A stretch of DNA of 5,413 nt from WGMK01 sp044359155 (lineage in GTDB: Bacteria; Hydrogenedentota; Hydrogenedentia; Hydrogenedentales; JAEUWI01): assembly GCA_044359155.1 (NCBI GenBank), contig JBIKMR010000291.1:1-5413 (forward strand), given 5' to 3'. Position 1 is the stretch's first letter. Each line of letters begins with the position of its first letter. Of this stretch, positions 1 through 4,986 are shown one piece after another. The notes beneath the pieces were generated by a model, which was given only the letters and a program-made list of their open reading frames with translations, had not been told where the DNA came from and searched no databases. A program made the position numbers and the translations under genes.

Positions 1-2
1 AT

Positions 3-1607
3 TTCCCCATTGCGGCCATCGCCTCTCTGGTGTGCCTGCTGGTGCTGTTGCGCTCGGCGCGCGCGGCGCTGGTAGTGGTGGCGTGCAGTGGCTTGGCCAT
101 TGCCATCACGCTCGGCTTTTCCGCGGTGCTTGGGCAGCCGCTGAACCTCGTCACCTCGGCCATACCGCTGGTGCTGTGGGTGTTGTCGCTGGCCAACACC
201 ATTCACCTCGTCGCGCGCTACCAGCATTTCCGCGCGCTCGGCGGCACCCCACGCGAAGCCGCGCGCATGGCGCTGAACAACGTGATGTTCGCCTGCACGC
301 TGGCCGCCATCACCACGGCGATTGGGTTCCTCTCCCTGATGACGGCGGACGTGTCCCCCGTGCGGGAGTTCGGGCTGCGAATTGGCTTTGGCATCATGGC
401 TGCGCACGCCGTGAGCATGGTCGTGGGGCCGTGGATGTTGATCCTGCTGCGCGCCCCCAAGCCGCGCTGGCAAGCCAGCACGGATAGCAAAGCCTTCGGT
501 CGCCTGGCGGATTTCGTGCTGCGGCGCAAGCGCCCCATCATTGCGGTGTTCTCGCTGGTGCTGGTGGCGGGGGGATTGCTGGCCACGCAGATAAAGAGCG
601 AACCGAACTCGCTGAAAGTGCTGCCGCAAAACCACCCCACGGTGCAGGCCTATGAATACGTGGGCAAGAACCTCACCGGCATGTACACCATGGAGCTGAT
701 GGTGGCCACGCCGGGCGGCTGGCTGAACCCAGAATACTGGCCCGCGCTGGAAGAACTGAAAGCGTTCTTGTTGGAATCAGACCTGGTGGCGCGCGTGGTC
801 ACGCCGCTCGATTTCCTGCGCAAGGTGAACCAGTGGGAGCACGACCTCGACCCTGCGTTCTATACCCTGCCCACCACGCGCGAGGAAGCGCTGGCCCTGT
901 GGGATCCGCTGGGCGACACGGAGAAGGAGGAGATCAAGCGGCTGGTGCGGGCGGATGGCGAAGAGATTCGAATCTCGGCGCTGATCGCCTCGACCGAGGC
1001 GGCGCGCTTTGGTGAACTGGTGGACGCCACGCGCGCGCATATTGCCGCGCTGCCCGCGCCGCTGTCGGCAGAAATCACCGGCGCGGTTACGCGGATGCAG
1101 GCGATGCAGCGTGAGTTGGTACGCACGCAGGTGAGCAGCTTCGCGCTGTCGTTCCTGTTCATCTTTCTCTGCATCTACGTGGGCCTGCGCAACTGGCGGA
1201 TGACCCTGCTGTCCATGCCGCCGAATATGTTCTCCATACTTACGGTTTTCGCAGTCATGGTGGTGCGGGGCATATCGCTGGACGCGGGCACGGTGATGGT
1301 GGCAAGCATTGCACTGGGCATCACGGTGGACAACACGCTGCACGTGATCACCGCCTACCTGCGCGAATGCCGCGAGGGCGCACCGACAGACGTGGCCCTG
1401 CGGGTGACCATGGTCGAGGCGGGCATCCCCATGACACTGGCCATCATCACGGCGGGCATCGGCTTCTTCGCGCTTACTGCATCGTCCTTCGTGCCTATTG
1501 TAAACTTCGGCTTGTTGTGCGGGGTGGCGCTATGCTTTGCGCTCGCGGCAGACCTGTTGTTCACCCCCGCCCTGCTGGCGTGGGCTGCGCCAAGGCAGAA
1601 ATTGTAG
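3..1607 (+). CDS. RND-superfamily exporter (MMPL/HAE3-like), 5'-truncated by the window edge
   Basis: Inner-membrane, proton-driven exporter of the RND superfamily, substrate unknown; HAE3/MMPL relatives move lipids and other hydrophobic compounds. The frame is open to the left edge with 534 residues visible; the GTG at 30 is not taken as the start because hydrophobic coding sequence precedes it. The piece begins in a membrane segment corresponding to TM2, so TM1 and the first periplasmic loop (roughly 250 residues) are probably missing. Residues 1-145 hold TM2-TM6. A basic linker leads to TM7 (about 177-197), then a soluble periplasmic domain (about 198-376), then TM8-TM12 (about 377-530). 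The second half carries the typical TM motif GITVDNTLH with Asp443 (window numbering), the likely proton-relay residue. The matching place in the first half reads SLANTIH, without an acidic residue. It ends in TAG, which overlaps the ribosome binding site of the TPR gene. Family call is solid; subfamily and substrate are inferred. Confidence 0.9.
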   Translation, partial: FPIAAIASLVCLLVLLRSARAALVVVACSGLAIAITLGFSAVLGQPLNLVTSAIPLVLWVLSLANTIHLVARYQHFRALGGTPREAARMALNNVMFACTLAAITTAIGFLSLMTADVSPVREFGLRIGFGIMAAHAVSMVVGPWMLILLRAPKPRWQASTDSKAFGRLADFVLRRKRPIIAVFSLVLVAGGLLATQIKSEPNSLKVLPQNHPTVQAYEYVGKNLTGMYTMELMVATPGGWLNPEYWPALEELKAFLLESDLVARVVTPLDFLRKVNQWEHDLDPAFYTLPTTREEALALWDPLGDTEKEEIKRLVRADGEEIRISALIASTEAARFGELVDATRAHIAALPAPLSAEITGAVTRMQAMQRELVRTQVSSFALSFLFIFLCIYVGLRNWRMTLLSMPPNMFSILTVFAVMVVRGISLDAGTVMVASIALGITVDNTLHVITAYLRECREGAPTDVALRVTMVEAGIPMTLAIITAGIGFFALTASSFVPIVNFGLLCGVALCFALAADLLFTPALLAWAAPRQKL

Positions 1608-1611
1608 GAGG
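1606..1611 (+). promoter_or_regulatory. Shine-Dalgarno AGGAGG of the TPR gene, overlapping the exporter stop codon
   Basis: AGGAGG shares its first two bases with the TAG stop of the exporter and lies 9 bases before ATG 1621. It fixes the TPR gene's start although the frame is open further upstream. The arrangement suggests that ribosomes ending the exporter help initiate the next gene. Confidence 0.8.
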
Positions 1612-1620
1612 CTCGATTCT

Positions 1621-2352
1621 ATGCGATGGGCACTGGGCGCGTTGGTAGTGATACTTGCAACGGCGGCTTCCGCCGAAGACCTTGACGCCCTGCGTGCCAA
1701 GGCGGAACATGCCCGGCAGGAACAGGATTTGTCTGCCGCAGAGGCCGCTTATGTGGCGCTCGCGCACTATGCCACCGAGCACCCCGACGACGAGGCAAAG
1801 CTGGCCGCCGTGCGCGCCGCGCTCACCGTCTGCGAGTTCAACCGCTACGACTACCTGAAGCTGAACGAGATCGAAAAGCGCCGCGCCGTGGGCGACACGA
1901 TTGACGCCCTTGCCAAGACCGCCCACGAAACACTCGCCACCCTGCCCGACACGTCGGAGAAATTCCGGCTGACGGCGGACCTCTACGCCACCATGATCCG
2001 CACGCAATACCATGGCAAGCAATACGCCAAGGACATGGACGCCGCCGCCAGTAAGGCACTCGAGATGGACCCCACCAACCCCGACGCCTACGTGACCAGT
2101 TCGAAGCGGCAACTCTACGCCCCCGAGAAACGCGGCGGCGACGTGGAGGCAGCCCTCGAAAAACTGAACAAGGCCATCGAGCTGAACCCGCAACACGCGC
2201 AGGCATGGGTGCTGCGCGGCATCGCCCACGAAAAGCTGGGCAACAAGGAAGCCGCGCAGGCGGACTGGAAGAAGGCCCAGGAGATCAACCCCCACGCCCG
2301 AGCCGCCCGAGAAAACCTAGACCGCATGGCACGCGGCGAGGCGCTGGAGTAG
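1621..2352 (+). CDS. Exported tetratricopeptide-repeat (TPR) protein
   Basis: A 243-residue protein with a clear Sec signal peptide: Arg2, a hydrophobic core at residues 4-16, and an A-S-A box giving likely cleavage after Ala18. The mature protein is therefore periplasmic or membrane-associated; there is no lipobox cysteine. Residues 24-75 form an amphipathic helical segment resembling a degenerate TPR. Three better repeat units lie near 118-152, 154-190 and 193-226; the last two show the TPR pattern (KAIELNP, then AWVLRGIAHEKLGNKEAA, then KAQEINP). TPRs are protein-protein interaction scaffolds, so a partner role for the adjacent exporter is likely but not shown. It starts 13 bases after the exporter's stop codon and has its own strong ribosome binding site. 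A resemblance of the KRGGDVEAAL segment to TatT-like TRAP-associated TPR proteins is possible, but no TRAP genes are visible. The TPR call is firm; the specific function is unknown. Confidence 0.88.
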   Translation: MRWALGALVVILATAASAEDLDALRAKAEHARQEQDLSAAEAAYVALAHYATEHPDDEAKLAAVRAALTVCEFNRYDYLKLNEIEKRRAVGDTIDALAKTAHETLATLPDTSEKFRLTADLYATMIRTQYHGKQYAKDMDAAASKALEMDPTNPDAYVTSSKRQLYAPEKRGGDVEAALEKLNKAIELNPQHAQAWVLRGIAHEKLGNKEAAQADWKKAQEINPHARAARENLDRMARGEALE

Positions 2353-2361
2353 GCAGCGGGA

Positions 2362-2595
2362 TTAGGGGAACTGCAGGACCTCGGCTTCGCCTCGACGCGG
2401 GGCGGCTTGGTTCATGAGCAGTTCGAGGCGGGCAGCAGCGACTTCGGGAATCCATTCTTCGCGGCAGCGATTGCAGCGCAGTGTGGGTACCTTGCGCACC
2501 ACGAAGACACCCGAACCACGGTCCGCCGTAATGGTGGTTTCCCCGGCTTTGGCACTGCTGCCGCAATTTGGGCACAGGTGTTGATCTTTACTCAT
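2362..2595 (-). CDS. Small YgiT/MqsA-type zinc-finger protein (orphan antitoxin-like)
   Basis: A 77-residue protein read leftward from ATG at 2595-2593 to TAA at 2364-2362. Two CxxC pairs (Cys8/Cys11 in CPNCG and Cys41/Cys44 in CNRC) form a probable structural zinc site. The spacing, the VPTLRC lead-in to the second pair and the following acidic EEW match the YgiT-type zinc-finger domain, the N-terminal half of MqsA antitoxins. The C-terminal helix-turn-helix of full MqsA is absent; only a short helix (about 52-63) and a tail ending VLQFP follow. Stand-alone proteins of this kind are usually encoded beside a DUF4258-type or MqsR-like toxin. None is visible: the convergent TPR gene ends 9 bases away and the upstream 468 bases hold no plausible toxin. 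Start support is GAGGAG 7 bases before the ATG. Zinc-finger identity is good; an antitoxin role is inferred and doubtful without a partner. Confidence 0.82.
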   Translation of the reverse strand: MSKDQHLCPNCGSSAKAGETTITADRGSGVFVVRKVPTLRCNRCREEWIPEVAAARLELLMNQAAPRRGEAEVLQFP

Positions 2596-2602
2596 GGCCT
2601 AG

Positions 2603-2613
2603 CTCCTCTCCTT
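2603..2613 (-). promoter_or_regulatory. Ribosome binding site of the zinc-finger gene
   Basis: On the minus strand this reads AAGGAGAGGAG, two overlapping Shine-Dalgarno cores. The nearer GAGGAG (2608-2603) lies 7 bases from the ATG. Its quality is a main reason to accept this small gene as real. Confidence 0.7.
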
Positions 2614-2635
2614 CGAGGGCAACCCTGACCCGGTG

Positions 2636-2676
2636 CTCGGGGCGCGGCCGGGATCTTTATCCCGACCGCGACCGAG
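2636..2676. repeat. Long imperfect hairpin upstream of the zinc-finger gene
   Basis: Three nested perfect arms: CTCGG (2636-2640) with CCGAG (2672-2676), CGCGG (2643-2647) with CCGCG (2666-2670), and CGGGAT (2649-2654) with ATCCCG (2659-2664). They are separated by small internal loops and close on a CTTT tetraloop, giving 16 base pairs. No T-run follows on either strand, so it is not an ordinary intrinsic terminator. On the minus strand it sits about 40 bases before the zinc-finger start, where it would be a leader structure if transcription begins further upstream. Confidence 0.6.
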
Positions 2677-2737
2677 TCGCCAGTTCACCGGAGAATCAAC
2701 CGCCACCGCGTACTCATTACCTCTGCGCGCGCGATGC

Positions 2738-2764
2738 CCGACGTTCTCTCTTGAAAACGTCCGG
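2738..2764. repeat. Small hairpin GACGTT/AACGTC
   Basis: GACGTT (2740-2745) pairs with AACGTC (2756-2761) across a 10-base loop; two more pairs (CC 2738-2739 with GG 2763-2764) form if C2762 bulges. An alternative longer-range pairing uses TCACCGGA (2685-2692) with TCCGGTGA (2760-2767), which excludes part of this hairpin. No T-run follows. Role unknown. Confidence 0.4.
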
Positions 2765-2878
2765 TGACGGTGGGCCGCGATGCGTTTAACGGGTACACGC
2801 GGCCAGGAATTCCGGGCTAAGGGTCACAACGGATATTCAGCAATGCCCATGCCAATCGGGAAATAGTGCGATTTCATC

Positions 2879-2944
2879 CTCTAACGTATTGCGGCATTGA
2901 GGGTTAGAGAATTGCTCTAGCAAGCTCAAGGAAAAAGGAGCTTG
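2879..2944. repeat. Cluster of inverted repeats with mutually exclusive pairings
   Basis: CTCTAAC (2879-2885) is a perfect inverted match of GTTAGAG (2903-2909). The right arm can instead pair as TAGAG (2905-2909) with CTCTA (2915-2919) over a 5-base loop. Immediately after, CAAGCTC (2921-2927) pairs perfectly with GAGCTTG (2938-2944) over a purine-only loop. The cluster lies upstream of the proposed promoter at 3009, so it would not be in that gene's transcript. It may be an operator cluster or part of an untranslated transcript. Confidence 0.5.
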
Positions 2945-2959
2945 TCCCGCACTGACAAT

Positions 2960-3000
2960 ATTCCCGAAATGGCACACGGCAAATGTATCGAAACGGGAAT
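2960..3000. repeat. Spaced inverted repeat ATTCCCG / CGGGAAT next to the promoter
   Basis: ATTCCCG (2960-2966) and CGGGAAT (2994-3000) are perfect 7-base inverted copies, flanked inside by AAA on both sides, with centres 34 bases apart. That is close to three helical turns, which would suit a DNA-binding protein contacting one face. The right copy ends 8 bases before the proposed -35 box of the GlmU-like gene. A further CGGGAA core is at 2857-2862. Confidence 0.4.
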
Positions 3001-3008
3001 CGTGCTGC

Positions 3009-3038
3009 TTGCCCAGCCCCGGCGCACGCGCCTAGAAT
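3009..3038 (+). promoter_or_regulatory. Candidate sigma70-type promoter of the GlmU-like gene
   Basis: TTGCCC (3009-3014) and TAGAAT (3033-3038) are separated by 18 bases and match the -35 and -10 consensus at 4 and 5 of 6 positions. Transcription would start near 3045, leaving a leader of about 20 bases that just holds the ribosome binding site AGGGGAG (3052-3058), 5 bases from ATG 3064. Confidence 0.5.
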
Positions 3039-3063
3039 GCAGCAAGAACTTAGGGGAGCACGG

Positions 3064-4260
3064 ATGAAAGCGGTTATTCTTTCGGCGGGTAAGTCCACCC
3101 GCACCTACCCACTCACGTTGACGCGCCCCAAGGCCTTGCTGCCCTTGGCCAACCGGACGATTCTGGAACGCCAGCTGAATGCCCTTGCGGGCATCGTGGA
3201 TGGCGTGGTGGTGGTGGTGGGCTATAAGCAGGAGATGATCCGCGAGCGCTTTGGCGATCGCTATGGCAACATCGCGATCGAGTATGTGGTGCAGGAAGAA
3301 CAGCGCGGCACGGGGCACGCCGTACTGCAATGCGCCGACCTGATCAAGGAGCCCTTTCTCGCCATGAACGGCGACGACCTGTGGGACCCCGCCGACTTGC
3401 GCCGCGTGGCCGAGCGCGACCAGGGGGCGCTGGCGAAAGAAGTGCCGGACCCGCGCCTGTTTGGAATCTACGAAGTGGACGACAGCGACCGTGTGCTGCG
3501 GCTGGTGGAGAAGCCCAAGGAGGTATTCTCAAACCTCGCCAGCATTGGGGTCTACAAGTTCACGCCCGAGGTGTTCGAGGTGCTGCGGCATACCGAGCCT
3601 TCCGAGCGCGGCGAGATCGAGATCACTTCCGCCATCCAGACGCTGGCCGAACAGGGCGATTTCCGCGTGGTGCGGGCGCAGGGCTATTGGCTGGCCATCG
3701 GCTACCCCTGGCACATGCTGGACGCGAACGAGTTCCTGCTCAAACAGGAAGTGACCGGCGAGAACCACGGAACCATCAGCCCGCTGGCGGCGTTTCAGGG
3801 GTTGGTCACCGTGGGCAAGGGCACCGTCATCAAGCCGGGCGTGTATGCCGAAGGCCCCATCCTGATTGGTGACGATTGCGAGATAGGGCCCAACTGTTTC
3901 CTGCGCGCAGGCACCAGCATTGGCAACGGCTGCAAGGTGGGGCAGGGCTGCGAGATTAAGAACAGCATCCTGATGGACCACGCCAAGGTCCCCCACCTCA
4001 GCTACGTGGGTGACAGCATTATTGGCGAGAACGCCAACCTAGGCTGCGGCACGGTCGTCGCCAACTTCCGCCACGACGGCAAGACCCACCGCTCGGACTA
4101 CAACGGTACGCTGGTGGACACGGGCCGCAGGAAGTTCGGCGCAATCATTGCCGACGACGTCCACACCGGCATCAACACCAGCATCTACCCCGGCAGAAAA
4201 ATGTGGCCGCACACCAGCACCCTACCAGGCGAGGTGCTGTCGCGCGACAAGGTGGAATAA
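3064..4260 (+). CDS. Archaeal-type GlmU-like bifunctional sugar-1-phosphate nucleotidylyltransferase / acetyltransferase
   Basis: A cytoplasmic enzyme of 398 residues, probably making UDP-GlcNAc from glucosamine-1-phosphate, acetyl-CoA and UTP for envelope polysaccharides. Residues 1-225 form the nucleotidyltransferase: SAGKSTRTYPLTLTRPK with Arg13 and Lys23, GTGHAV at 82-87, Asp104 after NG, and VEKP at 148-151. Residues 240-398 form a left-handed beta-helix with hexapeptide repeats. PHLSYVGDS (310-318) supplies the probable catalytic His311, followed by Tyr314, Asn334 and Lys340. These align, from memory, with the acetyltransferase residues of Sulfolobus ST0452. Length and the PHLSYVGDS/ANFRHD signatures match the archaeal type (about 400 residues) rather than standard bacterial GlmU (about 455). 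Odd point: WLAIGYPW (209-216) has Ala211 where classical relatives carry a metal-binding Asp. Start at ATG 3064 is set by AGGGGAG and by the MKAVIL beginning typical of the family; the frame is open upstream to 2983. Exact sugar specificity is inferred. Confidence 0.9.
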   Translation: MKAVILSAGKSTRTYPLTLTRPKALLPLANRTILERQLNALAGIVDGVVVVVGYKQEMIRERFGDRYGNIAIEYVVQEEQRGTGHAVLQCADLIKEPFLAMNGDDLWDPADLRRVAERDQGALAKEVPDPRLFGIYEVDDSDRVLRLVEKPKEVFSNLASIGVYKFTPEVFEVLRHTEPSERGEIEITSAIQTLAEQGDFRVVRAQGYWLAIGYPWHMLDANEFLLKQEVTGENHGTISPLAAFQGLVTVGKGTVIKPGVYAEGPILIGDDCEIGPNCFLRAGTSIGNGCKVGQGCEIKNSILMDHAKVPHLSYVGDSIIGENANLGCGTVVANFRHDGKTHRSDYNGTLVDTGRRKFGAIIADDVHTGINTSIYPGRKMWPHTSTLPGEVLSRDKVE

Positions 4261-4298
4261 GGCGACTCGGGTTCTTCATTCCTCGATGAATGTTCCTG

Positions 4299-4307
4299 TG
4301 CTACCAT
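4299..4307 (+). promoter_or_regulatory. Candidate extended -10 promoter element for tpx
   Basis: TGCTACCAT matches the extended -10 layout (TG, one base, then a -10-like hexamer at 4302-4307). The -35 position (TTCCTC, 4279-4284) is poor. The 109-base gap after the GlmU-like gene leaves room for an independent promoter. Transcription would start near 4314. Confidence 0.3.
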
Positions 4308-4316
4308 GTCTTCTGC

Positions 4317-4335
4317 TTGGGGCAAGTGCCCCCAA
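4317..4335 (+). repeat. Small hairpin in the tpx leader
   Basis: TTGGGG (4317-4322) pairs with CCCCAA (4330-4335) across a 7-base loop. It lies 34 bases before the tpx start and is not followed by a T-run. It could stabilise the leader, act as an operator, or end transcription from the GlmU-like gene weakly. Confidence 0.4.
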
Positions 4336-4356
4336 TCCAATCGAACAACAACCCAT

Positions 4357-4361
4357 GGGAG
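4357..4361 (+). promoter_or_regulatory. Ribosome binding site GGGAG that decides the tpx start
   Basis: GGGAG lies 8 bases before ATG 4370. An in-frame ATG at 4355 overlaps this site and has no good ribosome binding site of its own, so the downstream start is preferred. That start also gives the usual Tpx length. Confidence 0.7.
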
Positions 4362-4369
4362 ATACACAC

Positions 4370-4879
4370 ATGTCTGATAGAACCTCTGCACTGCATGGCA
4401 ACCCGATCCCCCTCGAAGGCCCCGAGCTGAAGGTGGGCGACACCGCCCCCAACGCCACCGTGCGTAAGGATTTGGGCGCCGACCTCGAGCTGAGTTCCTT
4501 CAATGGGCAGGCCCGCATTTACAGCGTAGTGCCCTCGCTCGATACTCCCGTGTGTGCGCTTCAGACCAAGCGCTTCAACGAGGAAGCCGCCAACCTGCCC
4601 GACGTGAAGTTCATCACCATCAGCGCCGACCTGCCCGTGGCCCAAGCGCGCTTCTGCGGCGCGGAGAACATCGACCCGGCGAAGGTCATCTTCCTGAGCG
4701 ACCACAAGGACGTGGACTTTGGCCGCACCTATGGCACCCTGCTCCCCGGCCTGCGCATCCTGAGCCGCGCCGTGTTTGTGGTGGACAAGAACGACACGCT
4801 CCAGTACGTCGAATACGTGCCCGAGATTTCCGCCCACCCAGACTACGACGCGGTGCTTGCCGCCGCCAAGGCGCTGTAA
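4370..4879 (+). CDS. tpx: Thiol peroxidase, atypical 2-Cys peroxiredoxin Tpx
   Basis: Reduces hydrogen peroxide and organic hydroperoxides, normally recharged by thioredoxin; it acts in the cytoplasm or periplasm depending on the species, and no signal peptide is seen here. The 169 residues match the usual Tpx length (E. coli about 168). The N-terminal HGNPIPL corresponds to the QGNPV segment of Tpx. The peroxidatic Cys62 sits in PSLDTPVC with Thr59 and is followed by QTKRFN. The resolving Cys96 sits in SADLPVAQARFCGAE, the spacing specific to Tpx rather than AhpC or BCP. The LSRAVFVVD strand and the C-terminal PEISAHPDYDAVLAAAKAL helix complete the thioredoxin fold. It follows the GlmU-like gene by 109 bases, probably with its own promoter, and is closed by a strong terminator. 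I see no OxyR-like site that I would defend. Identity is very secure. Confidence 0.96.
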   Translation: MSDRTSALHGNPIPLEGPELKVGDTAPNATVRKDLGADLELSSFNGQARIYSVVPSLDTPVCALQTKRFNEEAANLPDVKFITISADLPVAQARFCGAENIDPAKVIFLSDHKDVDFGRTYGTLLPGLRILSRAVFVVDKNDTLQYVEYVPEISAHPDYDAVLAAAKAL

Positions 4880-4891
4880 TCATTTGATTGA

Positions 4892-4938
4892 AAGCCCGGT
4901 GCATATCCGCAGTGCGGTGTGCGCCGGGCTTCGTTTAT
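4892..4938 (+). terminator. Strong intrinsic terminator after tpx
   Basis: AAGCCCGGTGC (4892-4902) pairs with GCGCCGGGCTT (4921-4931) with one G-U, and the stem can continue inward through 4907/4916 for 16 pairs in all. An alternative inner hairpin CCGC-AGT-GCGG forms at 4907-4917. CGTTTATT (4932-4939) follows as a T-rich tail. It lies 12 bases after the tpx stop and separates tpx from the next gene. Confidence 0.85.
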
Positions 4939-4986
4939 TCTGCCCGCTTGATGTAAGCACACACGGCATGGAGATCGTTTGTCCCA

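Larger units (their letters stand above)
2596..3063. other. 468-base intergenic region with dense inverted repeats, no convincing gene
   Basis: This lies between the divergent zinc-finger and GlmU-like genes. Short open frames exist on both strands, but none has a good ribosome binding site, recognisable motifs or the G/C-ending codon pattern of its neighbours. The right part (about 2820-3000) is visibly richer in A/T than the genes. It contains a long imperfect hairpin (2636-2676), a smaller one (2738-2764), a cluster of inverted repeats (2879-2944), a spaced inverted repeat (2960-3000) and a plausible promoter (3009-3038). It probably carries both genes' promoters, and possibly a structured leader or small RNA. 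I could not pick a convincing promoter for the minus-strand gene. Confidence 0.6.

Noticed and set aside
777..1343. Minus-strand open frame of 188 codons inside the exporter
   Set aside because: Rich in Arg/His/Gln with no domain, and fully covered by the well-supported membrane protein on the plus strand.
1561..2295. Long open frame of 244 codons on the minus strand opposite the TPR gene
   Set aside because: It is a shadow of a GC-rich gene: the plus strand has signal peptide, TPR motifs and a strong ribosome binding site, while the antisense protein is low-complexity Gly/Val/Leu without motifs.
2353..2420. Bidirectional terminator between the convergent TPR and zinc-finger genes
   Set aside because: The gap between stops is only 9 bases and nearby GGC/GCC matches are too short, with no T-run.
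2568..2789. Plus-strand open frame of 73 codons in the intergenic region
   Set aside because: Overlaps the zinc-finger start and the hairpins, lacks a ribosome binding site, and the peptide resembles no family.
2983..3063. In-frame upstream extension of the GlmU-like protein to position 2983
   Set aside because: The family begins at MKAVIL, the AGGGGAG site precedes ATG 3064, and the extension would cover the proposed promoter.
2904..3104. Minus-strand open frame of 66 codons as a possible toxin partner of the zinc finger
   Set aside because: No DUF4258 or MqsR-like pattern, overlaps the GlmU-like promoter and start, and is more than 300 bases from the zinc-finger gene.
4301..4837. Minus-strand open frame of 178 codons opposite tpx
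   Set aside because: Antisense to a gene with both catalytic cysteines and family-typical length; no motif or ribosome binding site of its own.
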